Below are positions 53,611-63,995 of a stretch of DNA of 64,000 nt, one piece after another; within the stretch, counting starts at the first letter, position 1, and each line of letters begins with the position of its first letter. Below the pieces are notes generated by a model. The model made no database searches. It saw nothing but the letters and a program-made list of their open reading frames with translations, and was not told the origin of the DNA. The position numbers were made by a program, and so were the translations under genes. The stretch is from NCBI GenBank assembly GCA_903857665.1, contig CAIOFV010000159.1, forward strand, positions 65,894 to 129,893, written 5' to 3'. The DNA comes from an uncultured Myxococcales bacterium (lineage in GTDB: Bacteria; Myxococcota_A; UBA9042; DTJE01).

Positions 53611-55719
53611 CTACCGCGACAGGACGGCTTCCGCTGTCCCCCCCGCTCCGATCGCCACCGTCACCGGGGGGAGAAGCGCGCCGGCGTTCGCATCGAACGC
53701 CCGGACCGTCACCTCCTCCCCGGCGCGCCCGGCCAGCGTGACGCGGATCGCGTCGGCTTCCGCCTTCACCTCGGTGAATCGTCGGTCCGCGACGGTCACG
53801 TACTTGCCGGTTTCGCCGATCAGCGCCATGCCGTTGTCCAGCACCGGCGCCAGCACCAGGTACTCGAAGTCGTACTCGTGCTCGATGGCCGTCAGGTCGA
53901 ACCGCCCCTCGACCACGCGCGCCTGGCCCGTGCGCCAGTCGTACGCCACCCGCCGGCCCTCGATCCCCAGGTCGGCCGCCAGGTCCACGTGCCAGTCGTC
54001 CACCGTCGCCGGGAAGTTGAACATCTGCTCGACGGTGGTGCCGGTATCGACCTCCACGATCGCCCACAGGCGGTCCTCGTCGGTGCGCTCGGGATGATCG
54101 GCTGCGATGAGGTAGGCCGCCAGGTACGTCCAGCGCCCCAGTCCGGGACGTTCGCTGTACGTGGACGTCAGGTAGGGTCGCCGGTTCGGCAAGAACATCG
54201 TGTCGGTCGGCGTGGCCGGCCTGTCGGGCTTCAGCAGCATCCCGTCGGCCCGACAGGTCGGCATCACGAACTCGGGCCTGGTCCGGCCCAGCCCGTCGCT
54301 GACGCCCACGATGCCGGCCGACAGCGTGGCGACCAGGGCCTCGGCCTGCCCGGCGCGCTCGTCGCTCTGGAAGTTGTCCTTGAACGGCAGGACGCCCACG
54401 GCCCAGGCCAGCATCCCCGCCGTGTGGAACTGGGGCCAATAGACTTCCTTGGCCAGGCCCACCGCGTAGTCGACGGACGTGCGGATCGTCGTGACGTTGG
54501 GATGGTCCAGCGCGGACAGCAAGTGGCTGGCCTCGGCCATGCACATCTGGACCGTCACGCCCCGCGCCGCGGCGGGCACGCAGATGTTCGCGACGAAATC
54601 CTCGCCGCGCTGCACGTCCGCCCGCAGCCTGGCCACGCCCCACCACTGCTTCGACAACCAGTCCTGCTCGTAGGTCTGGATGCCCCAATCGACGCAATGG
54701 CCCATCAGCTCCTCGAACAGGCCCCGGTCGGTCGGGAACGCCATGTCGGTGCCGTCCACGAAGGTGAACCGGTCCCGGTACGGCGTGTCCGGCGCGTACC
54801 ACCGGTTGTGGGCGACCAGCGGCAGGCCCAGCTTCTCGTGGAAGGCCGGGAGGCCGTCTGGAAACACGGCCGGGATGGGTTCCCACAGGATCGTGCCGCC
54901 GTTTTCGCCCGGGATCGAGCCCGGCCGCTTCGGGTACCACCACGAATCGATCTGCAGGTGGCCGTATGGGATCTTGAGGGTGTCGGCCTCGGCCTTCACG
55001 TCCAGCAGCGTGTCCTGGAACGTCTTCCCGTCTTCCGTGCGGTAGTAGTAGTACGCCCCGTTGTCGGTCCAGTAGCCCAGCGTGGACAGCCCCGCATCGG
55101 CGTACCGGTCGGTCCGGGCGCGGCCGTGGTCCTCGCGCATCCGCTGGCCCCAGGCCTCCAACGTGGCATTGATGCCCTTCCCTTCCACCCTCAGGAATCG
55201 CTGCGTGTACCCTGCCGGCACCGACGCCAGGTCGCCGTGCAGCCCGTACCGGATGCGCCCGCCATCGACCGTCATGATGCTGCCGAAGAAGTGGTCCATC
55301 GACGAGAACACCAGCACGTCCAGGTCGTCGCTGTACAGCACGACGGGTCCCCAGGACCACATCGGGACCAGGTAGGGCGGCAGGAACGCGGTCATCCTCC
55401 AGTTCAACACGTGCGTGTACTTCGGGTCCACCGGGATCGGGTCGAACTCGTGGGACAGCGTCGTGAAGTCGCCCGTGGCAATGTCCGCCAGGCCGTCCGG
55501 CAGCGCGTTGGTATACACCTCGTAGCGGAAGGCGCCTTCAGATGCGTCGTCTGACGCGTCCCCCGACGTGTCAGCGTCGCGGGGCACATCGCTCCCGATC
55601 GCGTCGGGGACGTCCGCGCCGACCCCCGCACCGCCGCATGCCAGCAGCACCGGCAGCGACAGCGCCGACAGGACCGCCGCAAGGCCGCCAGGCCGGCGGG
55701 AACGGAACCGTGCGCGCAT
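53611..55719 (-). CDS. Lipoprotein, putative TIM-barrel glycoside hydrolase (GH31/GH36-like)
   Basis: LSLPVLLACGGAGVGADVPDAIGSDVP lipobox and linker; LSTLGYWTDNGAYYYYRTEDGKTFQDTLLDV...LQIDSWWYPKR...VDWGIQTYEQDWLSKQWWG. Confidence 0.6.
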   Translation of the reverse strand: MRARFRSRRPGGLAAVLSALSLPVLLACGGAGVGADVPDAIGSDVPRDADTSGDASDDASEGAFRYEVYTNALPDGLADIATGDFTTLSHEFDPIPVDPKYTHVLNWRMTAFLPPYLVPMWSWGPVVLYSDDLDVLVFSSMDHFFGSIMTVDGGRIRYGLHGDLASVPAGYTQRFLRVEGKGINATLEAWGQRMREDHGRARTDRYADAGLSTLGYWTDNGAYYYYRTEDGKTFQDTLLDVKAEADTLKIPYGHLQIDSWWYPKRPGSIPGENGGTILWEPIPAVFPDGLPAFHEKLGLPLVAHNRWYAPDTPYRDRFTFVDGTDMAFPTDRGLFEELMGHCVDWGIQTYEQDWLSKQWWGVARLRADVQRGEDFVANICVPAAARGVTVQMCMAEASHLLSALDHPNVTTIRTSVDYAVGLAKEVYWPQFHTAGMLAWAVGVLPFKDNFQSDERAGQAEALVATLSAGIVGVSDGLGRTRPEFVMPTCRADGMLLKPDRPATPTDTMFLPNRRPYLTSTYSERPGLGRWTYLAAYLIAADHPERTDEDRLWAIVEVDTGTTVEQMFNFPATVDDWHVDLAADLGIEGRRVAYDWRTGQARVVEGRFDLTAIEHEYDFEYLVLAPVLDNGMALIGETGKYVTVADRRFTEVKAEADAIRVTLAGRAGEEVTVRAFDANAGALLPPVTVAIGAGGTAEAVLSR

Positions 55720-55743
55720 CGGGGATTCCTCCTGTCGCAGCGC

Positions 55744-56928
55744 CTAGCCCGCTCGCAGCAGCCACCACGTGAGCACCGCGATCGCCAGCGACGTCGCGCC
55801 CACGGCGACCAGGATCCAGGGCAGGCGGCCCGTCCGGGCGGCCGGGTGGCCCTTCAAGGCCGGCAGCGACTGCGTTCCGTGGACGTACCGGTCCACCAGC
55901 CGGACCAGCTCGGACCGCGGGGCAGCGCCGGCCCGCATCTCGTCGGGGTCCCAGGCGGCGGGCCCTCCCGGGAAGGCACGGCCCAGCTCCGCCAGCACCT
56001 CCGCGGCGTTGGCCTGGCGGCGATCGGGATCCTTTTCGAGCATCCGCAACAGGACGGCGTCCATCGCGGGAGGCACGTCGGGCCAGATCGAGGACGGCGG
56101 GGCCGGCGGGGTCTGCAGGTGCTGCCGCAACACCTCCTCCATGGTCCCGGAGAACGGCGGCTTGCCCGTCAGGGCGCGGTACAGGATCACGCCCAGGCTG
56201 TACAGGTCGGCCCGCCCGTCCAGCGTCCGGGAACCCCGCGCCTGCTCGGGCGCCATGTAGGTGGGCGTTCCCATCACCATCTGCCCCAGGGTCAGGCGAC
56301 GTCCCGGCGCGGCGGTGCCCCGGGTGTCGGTCAGCCGCGCGAACCCGAAGTCCAGGATGCGCACCATCGGCTGGCCGGCGGGGTCGCGGGCCAGCAGCAG
56401 GTTGCCGGGCTTGAGGTCCCGGTGGATGACGCCCCGGCTGTGCGCCACGTCCAGCGCCGCCAGCACCTGCCGGGCGATCGTCAGCACCGTGGACAGGGGC
56501 AGCGTGCCGCGCTTGGCCAGCACCGCATCCAGCCCCACACCCTCCACGTATTCCATGGTGAAGTAGTGCGTTCCGTCCGGGAACTGCCCGAAATCGTATG
56601 CCGGAACCACCTGCGGGACGTCAAGGGACTTGGTCAGCACCGCCTCCAGCCGAAAGCGGCGCACCATTTCCGGATCGCCGGTCAGTTCGTGGTGCAGCAG
56701 CTTGACCGCCACCCGCCCGTCGGCCTCGCGGTCCTCGGCCAGGTACACGCTGCCGGTCGCGCCGTAACCGATCCGCCGCGACAGCACCAACCGGTCCAGC
56801 ACGACGACGCCCAGCCGCGGGTCCCGGGGCCAGCCTTCCGGGGGGCGGGCCTGGTGACACGAGCCGCAGCCGGGTTCGTCGGCCTCCACCGCGTTCCCGC
56901 ACCGCCCGCAGCCGCGGTCGTCGTCCAC
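55744..56928 (-). CDS. Serine/threonine protein kinase with N-terminal zinc-ribbon-like motif and C-terminal TM
   Basis: CGRCGNAVEADEPGCGSC; RRIGYGATGSVYLAED; VAVKLLHHE; HRDLKPGNLLL; DFGFARL; GTPTYMAPEQARG; terminal LPWILVAVGATSLAIAVLTWWLL. GTG 56928 preferred over the ORF-track start. Confidence 0.9.
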   Translation of the reverse strand: MDDDRGCGRCGNAVEADEPGCGSCHQARPPEGWPRDPRLGVVVLDRLVLSRRIGYGATGSVYLAEDREADGRVAVKLLHHELTGDPEMVRRFRLEAVLTKSLDVPQVVPAYDFGQFPDGTHYFTMEYVEGVGLDAVLAKRGTLPLSTVLTIARQVLAALDVAHSRGVIHRDLKPGNLLLARDPAGQPMVRILDFGFARLTDTRGTAAPGRRLTLGQMVMGTPTYMAPEQARGSRTLDGRADLYSLGVILYRALTGKPPFSGTMEEVLRQHLQTPPAPPSSIWPDVPPAMDAVLLRMLEKDPDRRQANAAEVLAELGRAFPGGPAAWDPDEMRAGAAPRSELVRLVDRYVHGTQSLPALKGHPAARTGRLPWILVAVGATSLAIAVLTWWLLRAG

Positions 56929-57031
56929 TTTGCGTCTCCGGCACGGGGGTTGATCCAGTGACCCGTTTGTACCCCGGCCAGCGGTTGTTTCGCAAGGGCG
57001 AGCGCGGAAGGGGATACGATGGTCCGGACGC

Positions 57032-58375
57032 CTACGGGCCCGCCCGCTCAAGCTCCGCCAGGAACGGCCGCGACCGGGACCGCATCCACAGGTTCTGCGC
57101 CACGCACCCCGCCGTCATGGCCAGGATGCCGACGTACAGCCCGGTGAGCGTCCCGTCTGCCATGCCCGCGGCGAGCACGGCGCCGAACACCGCCAGGAAC
57201 ACCACCACGCCCTCGGTGATCGCCCGGGTGTCGCGGCGGTCGACCAGGATCCCCTGGTACCAGCTCTGCTGCACGGCGAGGGCCGGGATGATCAGCGCGC
57301 ACCACAGGGCCGCCCGGGCCAGCAGCACGAGGTCCGGCGCCAGCGCCGACAGCACGGCGAACCAGAATTCCCCGACGGGCGTGGCCGCGATCAGCACCAG
57401 GAACGCCGATACCCCCGCCGCCAGCACCAGCGCGAACCGCCGCAGCGCCGGAACCGCCCCGGGCCGCTCGACCCGGGCCACCACCACCTCGTTGAACGCG
57501 AACCCCAGGCTGCGCAGCAGGAACACCACGCCGTTGACCACCGGCAGCACGGCCAGCGAATCGATCGCCCGGGGCATCCGGCTGATCGCCGCGCTGACCA
57601 GGGGCATCGACAGCAGCGTGATCAACGGCGTCAGCGCCAGGGGCACGTAGAACCGCAGGAACACCGGCAGGGTCAGGGGCACCGGCTCGGGAGGCGCCGT
57701 GTACACGTGGTCCCGCAGCACCGGGCGCACGGCAAACCCCATGAACACGGCCTCGGCCAGCACCCCGGCGGCCACCGCCGACGCGCCCACGACGATCCCG
57801 GGAATACCGCCATGGGCCAGGCCGGCCCCCAGCACCACCACGTTGGCCAGCACGCGGACGATGGTCCCGAGGCCCACCCGGTGGGAGTGGCCGAACCGGA
57901 TCAGGACGCCCTGCTGGTACCGGCGATACGCGATGGAACCGGTCCAGAACGTCAGGATCCGCAGGCCCATACGGCCCGGTTCCAGCGTTTCGGGAGGGAC
58001 GCCCAGCCACTGCCCTGCGACGACGTCATAGAGGGGCGTGAAGGCCACCAGCGCGTGCAGGGCCGTCAGCGCGACGATCGACTGCCACACGAATCGCCGC
58101 ATCAGTCGGTACGAGGCCCGGTCCCGGGCCATGGCCGTCGATGCCGATAACAGCATGATGATCGGGCCCTCGATGACCAGCGATATCGGGAACACCACGC
58201 CGCCGTATGCCGCCAGCGATATGCGGGGGTCGGGCAGCCGGGCCATCGTGGCGCTGACGAGGGGCAGTTCCAGGCCCATCATCATCCACGAGGCGGCCAG
58301 GGGCCACCACGTGCGGAACACCGCGGCGCCTGTCAGGAAGGGCCGGGGCGGGTTGTCGATGTCGGGGGTGCTCAA
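57032..58375 (-). CDS. Polytopic membrane transporter, MATE/ANKH-like
   Basis: ~12 hydrophobic segments; FRTWWPLAASWMMMGLELPLVSATMARLPDPRISLAAYGGVVFPISLVIEGPIIMLLSASTA. Confidence 0.7.
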   Translation of the reverse strand: MSTPDIDNPPRPFLTGAAVFRTWWPLAASWMMMGLELPLVSATMARLPDPRISLAAYGGVVFPISLVIEGPIIMLLSASTAMARDRASYRLMRRFVWQSIVALTALHALVAFTPLYDVVAGQWLGVPPETLEPGRMGLRILTFWTGSIAYRRYQQGVLIRFGHSHRVGLGTIVRVLANVVVLGAGLAHGGIPGIVVGASAVAAGVLAEAVFMGFAVRPVLRDHVYTAPPEPVPLTLPVFLRFYVPLALTPLITLLSMPLVSAAISRMPRAIDSLAVLPVVNGVVFLLRSLGFAFNEVVVARVERPGAVPALRRFALVLAAGVSAFLVLIAATPVGEFWFAVLSALAPDLVLLARAALWCALIIPALAVQQSWYQGILVDRRDTRAITEGVVVFLAVFGAVLAAGMADGTLTGLYVGILAMTAGCVAQNLWMRSRSRPFLAELERAGP

Positions 58376-58381
58376 GGCGAC

Positions 58382-60097
58382 CTACTGCACCTCGGCCGCG
58401 AAGGCCTCGGGCCCCAGGGGAACGCCGGTCGCGCGGCGCACGAACTCGGGCCATCCCCACCGCATCCCGGGATGGAAGACCTCGTCGATCATGTACTTCC
58501 CGAAGTCCTTCCGCCCGTTGAAGGACAGGGTCGATGACGGGCCCTTGTGGCCCGACATCCCCGCCAGCTTCGCCCGCAGCTGCGCCGCGAACAGTTCGCC
58601 CATCAGGTAGTTGTGGTAGTACACCGGCGCGATCGTGAAGTGGGGCTTGGCAGCCCAGTCCGGCAGGTCCCGCCCGGCTGGCCGCTTCAGCAATTGCAGC
58701 CGCTCGACCAGGTCGTACCACAGCGTGTTCAGGTCGCGGTCCGGGTTCTCGTACAACGCCCTCTCGAACCGGAACATCACCATCGCCCAGCGGGCGAAGA
58801 TCAGCTGCTCGCGGCGCCGCTGCTCGTGCAGGCCCTCCTTCGCGGCGTCCGCCTTCGCCGGATCGACGCCCGCGTAGCCGACCATCCACGTGGGGTTCCG
58901 GCCCAGCGCCCCGAACAGCATCGCCACGCCCTCGGTGGTCAGGATGTGCGCGGAGTCCCGGAGGACGTAGGGCAGCGCCGGGTCGTTGTACTTCGCGTAC
59001 ACCGCGTGGCCGGACTCGTGCAGCATCGTGTCCATCCACTCGGCCTTCGGCTGGATGTTCAGCAGCATCCGCACGTCGCCGGCGTGGTCCACGTCGATGC
59101 AGAACGCGTGCTGGTCCTTGCCCTCGCGGTCGTAGTAGTCGGAGCGGGCGATGATCGAGTCCATCGGCAGCCCGATGTCCGCGTAGAACTTCTGCGCCAG
59201 CGCGACGATGTCCTCCTTCTTGCGGTCCGCGTAGAAGGCGTCCGGGTCGACATTGGGCGAGGGCGGCGCCGCCTGGAAGAACGGGTTGTCGTAGTGCCAC
59301 GGCATGATCGCCTTGGGAGCGACGCCCAGCCGCGCCCCGATCTCGGCGTCCAGGCGGGCCTTCATCGCCGCGAACGGCGCGTCGGTCTCGTTCTGGAGCC
59401 GGTCGAACAGGGCCACCAGCAGCGCCGGGTCATGCTCCTGCATCCGGATCTTCATTTCCCAGTAGTTCGCGTACCCCAGCGTGACGGCCGCCCGGTTGCG
59501 CACGTGCGCCAGGTCCACCAGCAGCGGTCCCACCTTCGCGCCGACCTGCTTCAGGGCCTCCCAGATTGCCTGCCGGCGGGGCGACGCCTTTTCGTGCTCC
59601 AGGGCCTCCAGCAACTCGTTGTTGGTGTATGCCTTGCCGTCCAGCGTCGCCCGGTAGGTGTTGAACACCTGCTCGATCTGCGACGATTTCGACACCAGTT
59701 CCTGCAGCACGTCCGCCGGCAACTGGTTCTCCTCGAAGGCCAACTTCGCGACCTGCAGCGACCGCGCAGTGAGCGGGTCCAGGCGGTCCGCGGACTGCAG
59801 CAGCCGGCGGATCGTCTGGAACGACGCGTGGTCGCTGTGGTAGGTCCGGGAAGCCAGGTCCGCCGCGGCGGCGACCTCGAAATCCTCCTTCCGACCGCTG
59901 TTGGCGGCCTTCCAGTAGGTTTCCGCGGCCGTCTTGTCCAGTTCCAGCCGCCGGGTGTTGTAGCCGTCCAGGAAGGCCATCGCTTCCACCGCCACATCCC
60001 CCCCGCCGTCGCCGGTCTTCGCCACGATCCCCTCCTTCGCACACGCGACCGCCAGCAGCACCAACGCAACCGCCGCACCGGACCCGAACCGCCTCAC
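58382..60097 (-). CDS. Zinc metallopeptidase, M2/M3-like lipoprotein
   Basis: VRRFGSGAAVALVLLAVACAKEG lipobox (GTG 60097); MDTMLHESGHAVYAKYNDPALPYVLRDSAHILTTEGVA contains HExxH. Confidence 0.85.
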   Translation of the reverse strand: MRRFGSGAAVALVLLAVACAKEGIVAKTGDGGGDVAVEAMAFLDGYNTRRLELDKTAAETYWKAANSGRKEDFEVAAAADLASRTYHSDHASFQTIRRLLQSADRLDPLTARSLQVAKLAFEENQLPADVLQELVSKSSQIEQVFNTYRATLDGKAYTNNELLEALEHEKASPRRQAIWEALKQVGAKVGPLLVDLAHVRNRAAVTLGYANYWEMKIRMQEHDPALLVALFDRLQNETDAPFAAMKARLDAEIGARLGVAPKAIMPWHYDNPFFQAAPPSPNVDPDAFYADRKKEDIVALAQKFYADIGLPMDSIIARSDYYDREGKDQHAFCIDVDHAGDVRMLLNIQPKAEWMDTMLHESGHAVYAKYNDPALPYVLRDSAHILTTEGVAMLFGALGRNPTWMVGYAGVDPAKADAAKEGLHEQRRREQLIFARWAMVMFRFERALYENPDRDLNTLWYDLVERLQLLKRPAGRDLPDWAAKPHFTIAPVYYHNYLMGELFAAQLRAKLAGMSGHKGPSSTLSFNGRKDFGKYMIDEVFHPGMRWGWPEFVRRATGVPLGPEAFAAEVQ

Positions 60098-60275
60098 GAT
60101 GCCCCCCTGCAGGACGGATGCGACCCCCGGGGGAGCCGCACGGCAGGTATCGACCATTCCCGTCGAGGCGTCAACCTTTCCGGGAAACCCCCTCGCACGC
60201 CCTCATTTGACGTTGCAAGCCCTTGATACCTGTTGTAGTTTCCAGCGGCACCCGGAGGCATGCGGAGGAGATTCG

Positions 60276-60890
60276 ATGGCGCGACGGGCAGAAAAGAAGC
60301 AGGCGACCCGGGAACGGTTGGTCACGATCGCGACCGACCTGTTCTGCAGGAAGGGGTACGACACGACGACGGTCGATGAGATCGTGTCGCTGGCGGGCAT
60401 CTCGCAACGGACGTTCTTCCGGTACTTCCCGACCAAGCTGGACGTGGCCTTCCCAAGCCGGGACAAGACCACGGCGATGCTTCGGGTGCTGCTGGACAGG
60501 CATCACACCCTTTCCGCCCCCCTGCTGGGCGTTCGCGACGCGCTGGTGGAGTTCGGCGCCTGGTACCCCACCCTCAAGGATGACCTGATGCGCGAGTGGC
60601 AGTACGAGTCGGCCTCGCCGACCCTGATCGCCCGTGCGGACGAGACCGAGCGGATCTCCGAGTCGCTCATCGCCGAATCGCTGGAAAGCGCCGGGGTCCC
60701 CCGCGAGCAGGCGAACCTCCTGGGCGGCATCATCTTCGGCGGGATCAGCGTCGTGCTGCGGGAGTGGCTCGACAACGACTGTCGGCAGGAACTGAACGAC
60801 GTGGGCAAGGACCTGGTCAGGCTGCTGGAAGAACTGCATCGCCTGATGCCGTGGGGAGTGTTCCCCCCGCAATCCACCGCCGATCACTGA
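60276..60890 (+). CDS. TetR-family transcriptional regulator
   Basis: KKQATRERLVTIATDLFCRKGYDTTTVDEIVSLAGISQRTFFRYFPTKLDVAF; ATG after gcggaggag. Confidence 0.93.
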   Translation: MARRAEKKQATRERLVTIATDLFCRKGYDTTTVDEIVSLAGISQRTFFRYFPTKLDVAFPSRDKTTAMLRVLLDRHHTLSAPLLGVRDALVEFGAWYPTLKDDLMREWQYESASPTLIARADETERISESLIAESLESAGVPREQANLLGGIIFGGISVVLREWLDNDCRQELNDVGKDLVRLLEELHRLMPWGVFPPQSTADH

Positions 60891-62503
60891 CCCCCGACCG
60901 GGGTGGTCGAGCGCCAGGCCTCCCAGGCCGCGCCGGCTGCCGCCAGCACCAGCACCGCCAACACCGCCAGCGCCAGGGCACCGGAAGGATCCGTGGCTTC
61001 GTCGGTCGGCGCGAACCAAAGGTCGATCCGCGGTACGAGGTCCGGCGTGCGGATCAGGGGACCCTTCGTGACCCAACCGGCCCAGGGACAGTCGGCGGCC
61101 AGGTCCCCGCCGAACAGGGCGTGGCGCAGCAGCCACGCATGGCCGACGATGGGCGAGAACGGTGGCAGGAAGTTCGTGCGATAGAGGTTGTCGGGCTCCG
61201 GCGTTTCCAGCGGTTGATCGCGGGCGTCCAGGTGGATTTCGGAGTAGGGCGTGTAGGGCACCGCGGCGAAGAAGTCCGTGTAGCGGACCAGCAGGCCGGG
61301 CAGGTTCACGGCAATGCCCGCGACGGCCAGCACGACCAGCGCGACCCGACGGGCGCGGCGCTGCGGCACGGGTTCCTCGACGGCCAGCGCGACCAGGATC
61401 GCCAGGGGGCCGATCATCGGGACCAGGTAGCGAGGGCCCCACTGCTCGGAGCCGTGCCAGATCGAAAACCCGGCGTACAGCAGCAGCGTCGCAACGAAGC
61501 CCGCGGCGCAGGCCAGGCCCACGCCGTGCCCCTCGCGCCAGGCCCTGCGGACGCCCGGCCACGCCAGCCAGGCCAGCGGTGCGAACCACGCCAGGCCCCG
61601 GCCCGACGACACCAGCAGGCCCAGCAGCGCGCCGGGTCGAGGCCAGCCCAGGGTCTGCGGGACCAGGAAGAAGCCGTAGTCCATCGAAAGCAGGGAGCCG
61701 AAGCGCAGCAGGTTCCAGCACGCGGCGGCCGCCAGCGGCGGGATCGCCCCGGCGACCATGCAGGCCGCCGCCCGGCCGGGCGACTCGGACGTGCGGGCCA
61801 GCACGACCAGCCCTGCCACGCCCGCGATCGCGGCGAAGGGAACCAGCGCGATCTTGGCGAACGCCAGCGTCCCCAGGCACAGCCCCAGGGTCGCCGCCTC
61901 CCGGCATCCAGGCGACGACACCAGCCGGGCCAGCGACCAGGCCGTGCCGTTGACGATCACGGCCTGGAACACTTCGGAATAGTGGGAATTCAGGTACGGC
62001 AGCATGCAGGTCGTGCCGTTCGCGACCAGCGCGAGAATCATCGCCCGGCGGCGCGGCACCCCGACCTCGACCAGGGCCAGGAACAGCAGCATCACCGCGA
62101 GAGCGCCGAACACGGCGGGCGTGAGGCCGCGGACCAGGCGCAGCGCCAGTTCCTGCTGGGCCGCGGGAAGGCCCGCCACGGTGACCAGCCGTTCCAGCGC
62201 GGCCCCGGGGATCTCGCACAGGCTCCAGGGCAGCGGGTACTTGTTGAAATGCCGCCCGTCCGGGGCATCCACGGTGAGGCCGCGCATGGGATAGGACGAG
62301 TCCAGGCGCCCCTCCGCGACCAGGTCGCGGGCCATCCCGACCATGGGGATCGCGTCGCCCGTGGGCGGGTTGCGTGCGGACAGGGCCCACAGGACCAGGA
62401 AGGTCGCCAGGAACAGCGACCGGGTCGCGGATCCGCCGGTTCGCGAAAGGGTCGGCACGATCGGCCTCGACAGCGACGGGTCGCGCCAAGGATATCCCAT
62501 CAC
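60884..62503 (-). CDS. Polytopic membrane protein, GT39-like glycosyltransferase
   Basis: LVLWALSARNPPTGDAIPMVGMARDLVAEGRLDSSYPM...FSIWHGSEQWGPRYLVPMIGPLAILVALAV; multiple TMs. Confidence 0.7.
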   Translation of the reverse strand: MMGYPWRDPSLSRPIVPTLSRTGGSATRSLFLATFLVLWALSARNPPTGDAIPMVGMARDLVAEGRLDSSYPMRGLTVDAPDGRHFNKYPLPWSLCEIPGAALERLVTVAGLPAAQQELALRLVRGLTPAVFGALAVMLLFLALVEVGVPRRRAMILALVANGTTCMLPYLNSHYSEVFQAVIVNGTAWSLARLVSSPGCREAATLGLCLGTLAFAKIALVPFAAIAGVAGLVVLARTSESPGRAAACMVAGAIPPLAAAACWNLLRFGSLLSMDYGFFLVPQTLGWPRPGALLGLLVSSGRGLAWFAPLAWLAWPGVRRAWREGHGVGLACAAGFVATLLLYAGFSIWHGSEQWGPRYLVPMIGPLAILVALAVEEPVPQRRARRVALVVLAVAGIAVNLPGLLVRYTDFFAAVPYTPYSEIHLDARDQPLETPEPDNLYRTNFLPPFSPIVGHAWLLRHALFGGDLAADCPWAGWVTKGPLIRTPDLVPRIDLWFAPTDEATDPSGALALAVLAVLVLAAAGAAWEAWRSTTPVGGQ

Positions 62504-62525
62504 GGCGACGGAGATCAGACGCTGC

Positions 62526-62531
62526 TACAAT
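62526..62531 (+). promoter_or_regulatory. TACAAT -10-like box 6 nt before the ATG of the FadL-like gene
   Basis: TACAAT 62526-62531, ATG 62538. Confidence 0.35.
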
Positions 62532-62537
62532 CCAGAC

Positions 62538-63995
62538 ATGAAACCCGACCGGCACATCGGTCCTTCCTGCAGGCAGCGCCGGCTGGCCCTCGTGATCGCG
62601 GCCCTGGTGCTGTCGCCCGGTTCCGCCGTCGCGGGCAACGCCTTCACGTTCCCCGCCGGCAGCCGTGCCGCCGCGATGTCGGGCGCGTACTCCGCCCTGG
62701 CCGACGACCCGGCCACCGCCTGGTGGAACCCCGCGGGCCTGGGCTGGGCCGAGCGATCGTCCCTGGACGTTTCCGCCAGCGCCTACCACGTGCAGTTCCT
62801 GCAGATCCCGGAGTTCATCCGGAACGCGATGCCGACGGAAACGCGCTCGACCGGGCTCAGCGCCAACCCCTTCCAGGTGGTGGCGAGCGCGGCGTCGTAC
62901 GTCTGGAAGATCGGCGGGTGGAGGAAGGAGGAACCGTCGGCCGCCAACGGCACGCCTCCGCCCGACGCGATCCCGGCCCCGTCGGGGGACGTCGGCCTCC
63001 AGCATTCCGTCGCGCTGTCCGTGTTCATCCCGGCGTCCGAGAAGTTCTCGCAGTCCGCGGTGTTCGACTCGCAGGGCACGTATGGGCCGTTCCACGAGCG
63101 GTTCTCGCTGGCGTACCAGCAGATCACGTACTACATCGGCCCATCGTGGGGCATGCGAATCAACGACAAGGTGTCGGTTGGGGCGTCGCTGTTCGGTGTC
63201 TACACCACCGGCGACGGGCGGGCCACGTTCGCCGACGACGAGGAGATCCCGGTGACCGGCGTCGCCTCTCCTGTGCCGCATTTCGGCACCATCAACGCCG
63301 ACCTGGCCACGAGCCAACTGGCGTTCGCGGTCAATCTTGGCGTGCAGGCCCATCCCGTATCAGGATTGCGCCTGGGCCTCGCCGTCCGGCTGCCCTCGCT
63401 GCGGGTCTGGGGCAAGACGACGGGGGCTCGACTCCAGACCGGCTCCCTGAGCGGCGCCCAGTTGCTTCCCTATTTTTCGGACCAGGATATCAGCCGGTCG
63501 CCCGGCGCCGCCTTCAACCAGCCCTTTTCCATGACGCTGGGCCTGGCCTGGCAGCAGCCGGGGCGATTCGCGATTTCCATTGACGCCGACTACACGACGC
63601 CCTGGCATTTCGGCGGCACGGACACCCGCGGGTACTTCAACGGGCGCCTCGGCATCGAGGTGTTCCTGGCGCCCCGCTGGGTGCTGGGCTTCGGCGGCTT
63701 CACGGACGTGACGCCGGCGCGGCCGCTCGGCGCCGCGCCTTCCCTGCTCGACAGCCGGATCGACTACTACGGCGGCACGCTGGGGGTCACGTACCTGTCG
63801 CCCTACGTGGTCGTGGGCAGCAGCAAGACGGACCGGATCACCTTCGCGACGACGCTGGGCCTCAAGTACGCCTATGGTTTCGGGAAGATCGCAGGCATGA
63901 ACGTCGATTACAACGCGGGGACGATCGACTTCGCCCCCAAGGACATCCGTTCCCACGAGGTGTCGGTGCTGCTGGGTTCAGGGGTGCGGTTCTAG
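62538..63995 (+). CDS. OmpP1/FadL-type outer-membrane transport protein
   Basis: Signal peptide, then GNAFTFPAGSRAAAMSGAYSALADDPATAWWNPAGLGWAERSSLDVSAS..., beta-barrel-like C-terminus ending VLLGSGVRF. Confidence 0.82.
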   Translation: MKPDRHIGPSCRQRRLALVIAALVLSPGSAVAGNAFTFPAGSRAAAMSGAYSALADDPATAWWNPAGLGWAERSSLDVSASAYHVQFLQIPEFIRNAMPTETRSTGLSANPFQVVASAASYVWKIGGWRKEEPSAANGTPPPDAIPAPSGDVGLQHSVALSVFIPASEKFSQSAVFDSQGTYGPFHERFSLAYQQITYYIGPSWGMRINDKVSVGASLFGVYTTGDGRATFADDEEIPVTGVASPVPHFGTINADLATSQLAFAVNLGVQAHPVSGLRLGLAVRLPSLRVWGKTTGARLQTGSLSGAQLLPYFSDQDISRSPGAAFNQPFSMTLGLAWQQPGRFAISIDADYTTPWHFGGTDTRGYFNGRLGIEVFLAPRWVLGFGGFTDVTPARPLGAAPSLLDSRIDYYGGTLGVTYLSPYVVVGSSKTDRITFATTLGLKYAYGFGKIAGMNVDYNAGTIDFAPKDIRSHEVSVLLGSGVRF

